Shown: positions 42,938-49,335 of the stretch, in pieces
Numbering within the stretch: position 1 is the first letter of the stretch
Layout of the letters: every line of letters starts with the position of its first letter
From: Streptomyces sp. NBC_00249
GTDB taxonomy: Bacteria > Actinomycetota > Actinomycetes > Streptomycetales > Streptomycetaceae
Direction of reading: 5' to 3'
Assembly: GCF_026342355.1 (NCBI RefSeq)
Contig: NZ_JAPEMV010000011.1
Coordinates: 186,001 to 250,000, forward strand
Length of the DNA: 64,000 bases
Position numbers and translations under genes: made by a program
Notes under the pieces: generated by a model
The model's input: the letters and a program-made list of their open reading frames with translations, nothing else
Told to the model about the DNA's origin: nothing
Database searches by the model: none

Positions 42938-43030
42938 ATGGACGGAATACGCGCAGGCCGGCCACGACACGCGGCGGGGACGACCACCACACGCGGAGCC
43001 GACACCCGCCGCCCGGGGGCCGGCCTGTGA
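42938..43030 (+). CDS. Arg-rich 30-residue leader ORF coupled to the next gene
   Basis: ATG at 42938 with GGGGGAC upstream; encodes MDGIRAGRPRHAAG, then TTTTRGADTRRPGAGL. Its TGA overlaps the GTG start of the following gene (GTGA), so ribosomes finishing it could restart there. No known family. Either a translational-coupling leader or a real short peptide. Confidence 0.35.
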   Translation: MDGIRAGRPRHAAGTTTTRGADTRRPGAGL

Positions 43031-44541
43031 GCGACCGTCCGACGGAACAGCCTCCGGTACCGGAATCACCGCCGGCCCCCGAAGCCACGGACGCCCCGGA
43101 GCCCACCCCGCCCGACGACTCGGCGGCGCCCGCGCCCGCGGACGCCCCGGCCGAGCCGGCGGACCAGCCCACCGCCCCGGAGCCAGCCGAGCCCGGCACG
43201 CCGGAGAACGACTCGGCGGCAACACCCACCCCGGAAGCACCCGAACCGCCGGCCGACACCACCCCGGACCCGGACGAAGCCCCGACACCGTACGACGCCG
43301 CCCCCGAGCCCCCATCCACCCCGGAAGAGCCCGCGGAACACCCCGACACCACGCATCAGGCAGACCTGCCGGACCCGGACGAAGCCCCGGAGCCCCCCGA
43401 ACCCCTGGAGCCGGAAGAAGACGGCGACTCGGCGCCCCCACCCACCCCCGACGCGGACGAGGCACCCGACCCCGCGCCGGCATCGGACGCGGCCCCGCAG
43501 GCACCTGAACCGGCAGCCGACACCCACGACGCCCCGGCAGCCGACGACCCCGACGAGGCGCCGGACCCCACCCGCCCCCACGACGCTCCGTACACACCCG
43601 CCGAAGCGCCGGCCGACACCACCCCGGCCCCGGACGAAGCCCCGACACCGTACGACGCCGCCCCCGACCCTGTGCCCGCTCCGGAAGAGCCCCAGGAACA
43701 CCCCGACGCCACCGGGCCCCTCGAACCTTCCCTCTCCGAAGAGGAACCGCCGGACGCGGCAGCGTCGTCCGACGATGCTCCGGAACCGCAGGCAGCAGAT
43801 GCTCGGAACCGGGCCGACGCGCACGCTGAGAAGGAGGCCGAACCATACGACAACAGCGCGCTACGCGACGGCCCCAGCTACCAGCAGGAGATCGACGACC
43901 AGCTGGGGGCACGCGGCCTGGACCGCTCCGAGCATGACAAGTTCAGGCTCACCCGGACCAACGAGCTGACCGAGGCGCAGGCCCGCGAGGTCGTCGAGGT
44001 CCGTGACACGATCAAGCTCGACGAGGGCCGTATCGTGACCAAGGTGATCACACGCGAAACCCTGGACGCCTACCTGGACAACGCCACGACGCGCGGCGAG
44101 GAAGACTTCAACCCCGGCGAGTTCAGCGGCTCCATCGCGCGCGGCTGTGACACCGCCGATCTGCGCAGCATGGGCCAACTGCGCGACGGGCTCGCTCTCG
44201 ACGATGGCGGGGCCGGCTGGACTCCCGTCCCTCCGGGCGCGTCCGAGGCGTACCAGCTGCGCTTCCCGGCACCGGACGACATGCGTGCCGATCCGAGCCT
44301 CGGCGCAGTCGGCGACCAGGTGCTGGCCAACCACGTCGCCGGCATGGCCGACCAGAGCCGGGGACGGGCCTGGCGTGACCCGTTCCTCGGCACTGGTTAC
44401 ACCGGCGGGGGTGTCCCGGAGTGGATCGCCGAGCCCACCGGCTTCCCGCACCATGCTGAGATCTGGTGTATGCACGCCGACGGTACCGAAGAGGCCGTCG
44501 GTTTCTTCGACAAGAACGAAAGGCTGTGGAAAATAATATGA
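43027..44541 (+). CDS. Pro/Glu-rich protein with C-terminal candidate toxin domain
   Basis: 504 residues. Residues 1-275 are a disordered Pro/Ala/Glu/Asp-rich region with an internal repeat (PADTTPDPDEAPTPYDAAP and its near copy 120 codons later). Residues about 280-504 form a compact domain: NELTEAQAREVVEVRDTIKL, DFNPGEFSGSIARGCDTADL, then GTGYTGGGVPEWIAEPTG and a tail FFDKNERLWKII. This resembles C-terminal effector domains of actinobacterial polymorphic toxins that I cannot name; an ADP-ribosyltransferase-like fold is one guess. No signal peptide or WXG motif is seen. The stop overlaps the ATG of the next gene (ATGA). The next two genes look like immunity paralogues, and a relic of this protein's tail lies between them. 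Confidence 0.65.
   Translation: MSDRPTEQPPVPESPPAPEATDAPEPTPPDDSAAPAPADAPAEPADQPTAPEPAEPGTPENDSAATPTPEAPEPPADTTPDPDEAPTPYDAAPEPPSTPEEPAEHPDTTHQADLPDPDEAPEPPEPLEPEEDGDSAPPPTPDADEAPDPAPASDAAPQAPEPAADTHDAPAADDPDEAPDPTRPHDAPYTPAEAPADTTPAPDEAPTPYDAAPDPVPAPEEPQEHPDATGPLEPSLSEEEPPDAAASSDDAPEPQAADARNRADAHAEKEAEPYDNSALRDGPSYQQEIDDQLGARGLDRSEHDKFRLTRTNELTEAQAREVVEVRDTIKLDEGRIVTKVITRETLDAYLDNATTRGEEDFNPGEFSGSIARGCDTADLRSMGQLRDGLALDDGGAGWTPVPPGASEAYQLRFPAPDDMRADPSLGAVGDQVLANHVAGMADQSRGRAWRDPFLGTGYTGGGVPEWIAEPTGFPHHAEIWCMHADGTEEAVGFFDKNERLWKII
43248..43308 (+). repeat. Intragenic direct repeat, copy 1
   Basis: About 60 bp nearly identical to 43608-43668, exactly 360 bp (120 codons) apart, in the Pro-rich region of the toxin-like gene. 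Confidence 0.7.
43608..43668 (+). repeat. Intragenic direct repeat, copy 2
   Basis: Partner of 43248-43308; only two or three base differences. Such repeats allow in-frame gain or loss of 120 codons. Confidence 0.7.
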
Positions 44542-45417
44542 CTGACCCTGCGAGCCGCCCCTCCCCGGTCAAGGGCGAGGTCGCGGTCTTTCACGGTGAG
44601 CTCTATCGGGCCCGTGGCGCCGTGGGTCTGTGGCCGTGCGTCGAGCTGCTGCCCGGGCCCGGCCGTCCCGCACCTGAAGGGCTCGCGCCGCGCGAGGCCG
44701 CCGACGGGTCGCTGTGGTATCCGGTTGCCCCGGAGCGTCTGGAAGCCTGGTATGCCGTGACGTGGACGTTCCGCTGGCGCGACGAGCCCTTCGAGTGCAC
44801 CGCCGCCACGCCCACCACGCTCACGGGCAAGTACCTCGGCTCCGACGAACACTTCGCCAAGGAGCATCTCAAGCGCCTGGGCACCCGCTACCGCGGCGTT
44901 TTCCCACGTGACGAGGTCACCGATCTGGAGGAGCAGCGCGAGGATCTGCTGCAGCCTCTGCACGCTCTGGTGCGGCGTCTGGCCGAGGTCGACCATTTCC
45001 GCCCCAAGGCTTACGCGGTCCATCACGGCCGGACGTATCCGGCTGCTGCCGAGGCCGACGCCTCGGGCCTCATCGCACTGACCATCGGGGATGACCAGCC
45101 CGAGGATCTTGTCGCCGATCCCCGGGACCCGGACGCCGGGCACTTCCTGGCCGCCCCGGAGCAGCTGGACGCCTGGTACCGAACCCACTGGACCTTCCGC
45201 TGGCAGGGCGGTCCCTTCGACGCCGTCGGGACGGTGGACGGCAGGCTCAAGGGCGTCTACACAGGCGGCAGCTGGGGCTTCGCAGACAACTGGCAGCTGA
45301 CCGACGAGTCGGATCGCGACCACACCCGGTACACGGTCAGGGTGGGCGTCGACGGCGTCACCGACCTCGAACAGCACCGCACCGACCTCCTGGCCAACCA
45401 GTAGCCGAGGCCCTGGC
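44504..45417 (+). repeat. Tandem duplication unit A (toxin tip plus immunity-like gene)
   Basis: Runs from TCTTCGACAAGAACGAA at the 3' end of the toxin-like gene through the first immunity-like gene to GCCGAGGCCCTGG. It matches unit B at 45445-46369 closely. The repeat boundary inside the toxin gene is the key observation. Confidence 0.8.
44538..45404 (+). CDS. Candidate immunity protein, paralogue 1
   Basis: A 288-residue soluble protein built of two related halves. Each has a start strand (VFHGELYRARGAVGLWPCVE; YAVHHGRTYPAAAEADASGL), a central LDAWYRTHWTFRW-type motif (EAWYAVTWTFRW in half 1) and an end VTDLEEQREDLL (VTDLEQHRTDLL in half 2). No catalytic motif, signal or membrane segment. 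The ATG overlaps the stop of the toxin-like gene, so the two are coupled as expected for toxin and immunity. The first 200 residues are almost the same as in the next gene, with differences in short patches. Family unknown to me. Confidence 0.7.
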   Translation: MTDPASRPSPVKGEVAVFHGELYRARGAVGLWPCVELLPGPGRPAPEGLAPREAADGSLWYPVAPERLEAWYAVTWTFRWRDEPFECTAATPTTLTGKYLGSDEHFAKEHLKRLGTRYRGVFPRDEVTDLEEQREDLLQPLHALVRRLAEVDHFRPKAYAVHHGRTYPAAAEADASGLIALTIGDDQPEDLVADPRDPDAGHFLAAPEQLDAWYRTHWTFRWQGGPFDAVGTVDGRLKGVYTGGSWGFADNWQLTDESDRDHTRYTVRVGVDGVTDLEQHRTDLLANQ

Positions 45418-45422
45418 AGCCG

Positions 45423-45485
45423 GGGGGACGAGAGGTCAGGGTCGTCTTCGACAAGAACGAAGGATTGTGGAACTACTATGGCTGA
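45423..45485 (+). pseudogene. Relic of a second toxin C-terminus
   Basis: In frame, GREVRVVFDKNEGLWNYYG then stop, aligned with GTEEAVGFFDKNERLWKII at the end of the toxin-like gene. It precedes immunity paralogue 2 in the same way the intact tail precedes paralogue 1. It is what remains of a different toxin-tip allele. Confidence 0.65.
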
Positions 45486-46369
45486 CCCTGCGAGCCGCCC
45501 CTCCCCGGTCAAGGGCGAGGTCGCGGTCTTTCACGGTGAGCTCTATCGGGCCCGTGGCGCCGTGGGTCTGTGGCCGTGCGTCGAGCTGCTGCCTGAGCCC
45601 GGCCGTCCCGCACCTGAAGGGCTTGCGCCGCGCGAGGCCGCCGACGGGTCGCTGTGGTATCCGGTTGCCCCGGAGCGCCTGGAAGCCTGGTATGCCGTGA
45701 CGTGGACGTTCCGCTGGCGCGACGAGCCCTTCGAGTGCACCGCCGCCACGCCCACCACGCTCTCGGGCGACTACCTCGGCTCCGACGAACACTTCGCCAA
45801 GGAGCACCTCAAGCGCCTGGTCATCGACTACTACGGCGTCTTCCCACGCCATGAGGTCACCGATCTGGAGGAGCAGCGCGAGGATCTGCTGCAGCCTCTG
45901 CACGCTCTGGTGCGGCGTCTGGCCGAGGTCGACCATTTCCGCCCCAAGGCTTACGCGGTCCATCACGGCCGGACGTATCCGGCTGCTGCCGAGGCCGACG
46001 CCTCGGGCCTCATCGCACTGACCATCGGGGATGACCAGCCCGAGGATCTTGTCGCCGATCCCCGGGACCCGGACGCCGGGCACTTCCTGGCCGCCCCGGA
46101 GCAGCTGGACGCCTGGTACCGAACCCACTGGACCTTCCGAGCGCAGGGTGAACCCTTCGACGCCGTCGGAACGGTGGACGGCAGGCTCAAGGGCCTCTAC
46201 ACAGGCAACAACACCTATGGCTTCGTCATGCACACCTATCTCCTGACCCCGGAGAAGGCCCCCGACGGGGTACACACCCAGTACACGACCACGGTGGGCC
46301 TCAACGGCGTCACCGACCTCGAACAGCACCGCACCGACCTCCTGGCCAACCAGTAGCCGAGGCCCTGGG
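45445..46369 (+). repeat. Tandem duplication unit B
   Basis: Second copy of the 44504-45417 unit. The first roughly 300 bp of the coding part is almost identical, followed by two divergent patches. Confidence 0.8.
45478..46356 (+). CDS. Candidate immunity protein, paralogue 2
   Basis: A 292-residue protein, tandem copy of the preceding gene with the same two-half architecture and the same last residues (GVTDLEQHRTDLLANQ). The main differences are patches at about residues 95-125 (SGDYLG, VIDYYGVFPRHE) and in the last 60 residues (AQGEPFDAVG, then NNTYGFVMHTYLLTPEKAPD). These variable patches between constant blocks are what one expects if they set specificity for different toxin domains. The start is preceded by a relic of a toxin tail. 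Whether it is still functional cannot be seen. Confidence 0.65.
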   Translation: MADPASRPSPVKGEVAVFHGELYRARGAVGLWPCVELLPEPGRPAPEGLAPREAADGSLWYPVAPERLEAWYAVTWTFRWRDEPFECTAATPTTLSGDYLGSDEHFAKEHLKRLVIDYYGVFPRHEVTDLEEQREDLLQPLHALVRRLAEVDHFRPKAYAVHHGRTYPAAAEADASGLIALTIGDDQPEDLVADPRDPDAGHFLAAPEQLDAWYRTHWTFRAQGEPFDAVGTVDGRLKGLYTGNNTYGFVMHTYLLTPEKAPDGVHTQYTTTVGLNGVTDLEQHRTDLLANQ

Positions 46370-46436
46370 GGCCGGGCGGACGAGGCAGGAGGCGCCGCCC
46401 TCGTACGCCCCGCCCGCACCCGGCAGGAAGCCGCCG

Positions 46437-46595
46437 TCACGCCAGAAAGACGACGCAGGGCTCGTCCTCGTCCCACGCGCCGATCACGGCATCCTTGTGC
46501 ACCTTGCCCGGATGCCCGGCCGGCAGTACACATGCCGCCTCGCACCCCTCGTCGTCGAAGAACTGCGCCGTCACCCGACACGTCTGCTCCGCCAC
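46437..46595 (-). CDS. Small Cys/His-containing protein, 52 residues
   Basis: GTG at 46595 with GGAGGAGG 10 nt upstream. It encodes AEQTCRVTAQFFDDEGCEA, then ACVLPAGHPGKVHKDAVIGA, then WDEDEPCVVFLA. The C-x3-C-x5-H-x4-H spacing could bind a metal and resembles the short 'CxLPAGHxGxH' motif found in many actinobacterial small proteins. It is on the opposite strand downstream of the immunity-like genes. Function unknown. Confidence 0.55.
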   Translation of the reverse strand: MAEQTCRVTAQFFDDEGCEAACVLPAGHPGKVHKDAVIGAWDEDEPCVVFLA

Positions 46596-46695
46596 GATGT
46601 CCGCCGCCTCCTCCGCTCCGGCCCGTCAGGAACCACCTCACCGTCCAGGACGTCCGACCGCAAGGCGCCCAGGCCGTATCGGACGAGGGGGCGAT

Positions 46696-47085
46696 TTACT
46701 CAGCCATCTCCTCGGGCGACATGCGGGTGACCTTCTTCCCCTCCGCGGTCTCGACCAGGGTCAACGCGCCGATCCAGCTGTCGCCTTCGGGGTACTCCCA
46801 GTTGGCCGCGTCACAGAGCAGCACCTGGAGCCGTTCCCGCGGCACCAGCTCTCCGGGCTGGAGTCCTTCCTCCCCGGTGGGGGACGTCCACGGTGCGATC
46901 CGGCGCACCTCGATCCAGCCCCGGTCGACGAGACGGAGCAGGACCTGCGCCAGTTCGTCGACCGGCAAGGACTGATCGTCCTCTCCGAGGTCACCCCAGA
47001 CGCCCGGCAGGATGTCGATCTCATAGGAATTGATCAGGAACGCCCGTTCCGAATCGGTCAGGGCCTCCCACTCGTGCTTGCTCAC
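46696..47085 (-). CDS. Hypothetical protein, 129 residues
   Basis: GTG at 47085 starts MSKHEWEALTDSERAFLINS. Acidic, mostly helical with an amphipathic stretch DELAQVLLRLVDRGWIEVRR that looks like a small winged-helix-like module, and a Trp-rich middle. No signal or membrane segment. It is divergent from the short gene at 47255. Similar proteins occur in Streptomyces near toxin-type loci; function unknown. Confidence 0.6.
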   Translation of the reverse strand: MSKHEWEALTDSERAFLINSYEIDILPGVWGDLGEDDQSLPVDELAQVLLRLVDRGWIEVRRIAPWTSPTGEEGLQPGELVPRERLQVLLCDAANWEYPEGDSWIGALTLVETAEGKKVTRMSPEEMAE

Positions 47086-47254
47086 GCGGCCATCGTCGCA
47101 GGCCCGGGACGCCGTCACCCAGGCGGCCCGGCAGACATTCACGAGCCGGCGGACCCCGGCGGAGCCGGCTGAAGGTGCCCCGTACATCATGTTCAGGTGG
47201 CAGCCGACCGGCCCGTTCACCGCCATCACGACACACACGACACAGGAGAACAGC

Positions 47255-47518
47255 ATGCGCCTCTACGATCACGACCACCTGGACCAGCCGGTCACCGTAC
47301 CCGCCACGGCGCTGCGCGCCCGTCTGTCACTCCAGGACATGGGCCTGTACGTCCAGATCAGGCATCTGCTGCCGGCGCGCGCCGCGGGCCCTTACCTCGA
47401 GCAGGTCGTGACCGAGCTCGCCAACAGCCGGTTCGGAGACGAAGTCGGCGAAGCGGGGCTGCGCGCCGGCTTCCAGCGCCTGGTCGACGCCGGCCTGCTC
47501 CACCTCAGCGAGGACTGA
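47255..47518 (+). CDS. Hypothetical protein, 87 residues
   Basis: ATG at 47255 with CAGGAGAA 5 nt upstream. MRLYDHDHLDQPVTVPATAL, then ARLSLQDMGLYVQIRHLLPA; the remainder is helical (GLRAGFQRLVDAGLLHLSED) and resembles a small winged-helix module without an obvious basic recognition helix. It is divergent from the 129-residue hypothetical and may share its promoter region. Unknown role. Confidence 0.6.
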   Translation: MRLYDHDHLDQPVTVPATALRARLSLQDMGLYVQIRHLLPARAAGPYLEQVVTELANSRFGDEVGEAGLRAGFQRLVDAGLLHLSED

Positions 47519-47533
47519 CCGGGACTCACTGGA

Positions 47534-47567
47534 CGGCGCCCGCCCGGCCGCGTCCCGGCCGGCGCCG
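47534..47567. terminator. Hairpin between convergent genes
   Basis: CGGCGCC (47534-47540) pairs with GGCGCCG (47561-47567), with further C/G pairing inside; it sits between genes ending at 47518 (plus) and 47585 (minus). Confidence 0.5.
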
Positions 47568-47584
47568 ACAGGCCTCCGGAGCGC

Positions 47585-48160
47585 CTAGGCCACGACCTGG
47601 CGCGCCACGCGGTGGCGGAGGTAGACGACTCCTGAGCTGAAGGTGCGGGTGTCGACGAGTTCGAGATCGACCCGGCGCTCGTGCCGGGGAAAGAACGGAA
47701 TGCCACCGCCGACCAGCACCGGGTAGACCCTGGCCCGGTACTCGTCGATCAGACCCGCCGCGGCCGCCTCGGCCGCGAGCGTCGCGCCGCCGATCGCGAT
47801 GCCGCCCTTCCCCGGCTCGGCCCGCAGCCGCTCGATCTCCTGCGCGAGGCCGCCGGAAGCCAGGCGGGCGTTGCCCTCCACCGCCGACAGGGTGGTGGAG
47901 AACACCACCTTCGGGAGCGGCTTCCAGAGCGCCGCCCACTCGAGCCTCGCGTCGTCGAGCGACGGATCCTGGTCGGCGGTCTCCCAATACAGCATCGTCT
48001 CGTACAGCCGCCGCCCCAACAGGTAGACGCCGAGCTCCCGGATCTCCTCGGTGACGAACCGGAAGAGCTCCTCGTCGGGCGACGTCCAGTCGAAGTCGCC
48101 GTCCGGCCCGACGATGTAGCCGTCGAGCGATACGCCCATCGAATAGGTCACGCTGCGCAT
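47585..48160 (-). CDS. Dihydrofolate-reductase-like (RibD C-terminal domain) protein
   Basis: A 191-residue protein of the RibD-C/DHFR fold: MRSVTYSMGVSLDGYIVGPD opening strand, LLGRRLYETMLYW, VVFSTTLSAVEGNARL, GIAIGGATLAAEAAAAGLID (nucleotide-binding GG) and YPVLVGGGIPFF. Such stand-alone proteins probably reduce small substrates with NADPH; real substrates are mostly unknown. ATG at 48160 with GAGGAGGG upstream. Confidence 0.85.
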   Translation of the reverse strand: MRSVTYSMGVSLDGYIVGPDGDFDWTSPDEELFRFVTEEIRELGVYLLGRRLYETMLYWETADQDPSLDDARLEWAALWKPLPKVVFSTTLSAVEGNARLASGGLAQEIERLRAEPGKGGIAIGGATLAAEAAAAGLIDEYRARVYPVLVGGGIPFFPRHERRVDLELVDTRTFSSGVVYLRHRVARQVVA

Positions 48161-48425
48161 CAGAAGCCCTCCTCGGTCAGCCTCGACACTACGACCACTC
48201 ACGCAGGACCTGCTCGGCCGCACTCCACCACGCACCATCGCACGAGGAGTGTGCCAGCCCGCCTCAGGATCACAACCGAGAGAGACGGCCTGAGGATCGT
48301 CCCGCAACTGCTGGTCACGGAGCTGGCCAGGTGCGGAAACTGCGTAGCTGCCGAGTTCGTGGTGCCGGTATCGTCCGGTCTGCCGACCCGCCGTACCAGC
48401 GGCCGACGTTCAGAGAGCGATGCAC

Positions 48426-48779
48426 ATGACCAGCCAGCAAGCAACGACGACCCTGTGGCGCCCCACCGGCCCCAAGGAGCTGGATCTGGTTCGGGAGCTG
48501 AACTGGAGTGCGTGGCCGCCCCGGCTGCCCGAGCAGCCGATCTTCTACCCGGTCCTCAACGAGGACTACGCGATCAGGATCGCGCGGGACTGGAACGTGA
48601 AGCACGATGGCGCCGGCTTCGTCACTCGTTTTGAGGTCGAGTCGGAGTTCTTGAGCCGGTATCCCATCCAACAGGCGGGCGGGCAGACGATCCTCGAGCT
48701 CTGGGTTCCGGCCGAGGAGCTGGACGACTTCAACGCCCACATCGTCGGCGAAATCCAGGTGGTCCACGAGTTCCGCTGA
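48426..48779 (+). CDS. Small conserved protein, often labelled ADP-ribosylation/crystallin J1
   Basis: 117 residues (MTSQQATTTLWRPTGPKELD, then LPEQPIFYPVLNEDYAIRIA, then LELWVPAEELDDFNAHIVGE). Proteins with this sequence are commonly annotated 'ADP-ribosylation/crystallin J1' in actinobacteria. The protein lacks the DraG-type catalytic motifs and is far too short for that fold, so the name should not be read as a function. The ATG at 48426 or 48420 could start it; AGAGAG is upstream. Confidence 0.65.
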   Translation: MTSQQATTTLWRPTGPKELDLVRELNWSAWPPRLPEQPIFYPVLNEDYAIRIARDWNVKHDGAGFVTRFEVESEFLSRYPIQQAGGQTILELWVPAEELDDFNAHIVGEIQVVHEFR

Positions 48780-48780
48780 G

Positions 48781-49055
48781 GCGGGAAAGCTTGCCAACAG
48801 GGCAGGTTGGCCCGGTGCGATGATCCCGAAGTGGCTGGTGCGATCACGGCGTCGGAGCCGTCCTGGACAGCCCCGTTCACGGGGCTGAGCCCGCGTGCCT
48901 TCGGGAAGCTGGTGACCATGCTGCGGCGCGAGGGCGCCGACGCGGTCCGCAAGGGCCGGCCATGGGGCCTGCCCCTGGAGGACCGGGCGCTGCTGGTCAC
49001 GGCGTACTGGCGCACCAACCTGACGATGCACCAGCTCGCCCTGCTCGTCCAGTTC
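48781..49055 (+). mobile_element. Truncated IS element with transposase N-terminus
   Basis: From GTG 48831 the frame reads GAITASEPSWTAPFTGLSP, then RAFGKLVTMLRREGADAVRK, then ALLVTAYWRTNLTMHQLALL, the helix-turn-helix start of an IS5-type transposase common in Streptomyces. The match stops at about 49053 (LVQFE), after which the sequence belongs to a different, minus-strand gene. The DDE domain is absent, so the element cannot move by itself. Confidence 0.65.
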
Positions 49056-49226
49056 GAGGACATTGGCGAAGATCGCGACGCAGACCTCCATCTGGGAGGG
49101 CGACTCGCGCAGCTCTTCCCAGTAGTCGATCCCTTCCAGCATCGGATGGCCCACCGACCCTCGAGCAAGCCATCCAGCGAAGCGCCGCAGTGCTCCCGAA
49201 GCGCCATGACTGAGGTGCGAAGACAT
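49040..49226 (-). pseudogene. 5' fragment of an unknown gene cut by the IS relic
   Basis: The minus strand from ATG 49226 reads MSSHLSHGASGALRRFAGWL, then GIDYWEELRESPSQMEVCVA, then IFANVLELDEQ and runs into the IS relic at about 49050. It looks like a true N-terminus whose remainder was removed by the IS insertion and deletion. Family not recognised. Confidence 0.4.
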
Positions 49227-49335
49227 GCGAAGAATCTAGCCCCAGCCTTCCCGGATTGATCCTGGGCCTCCCGCATCAGGAGGGCGCTGAGCTCCTAGGG
49301 AGTAGGGAGTACCGCGGGTGGTTACAGGACAGCCC

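Noticed and set aside
48426..48779. ADP-ribosylglycohydrolase function for the 'crystallin J1' protein
   Set aside because: The label is inherited in databases; the protein is too short and lacks the metal-binding motifs of that enzyme fold.
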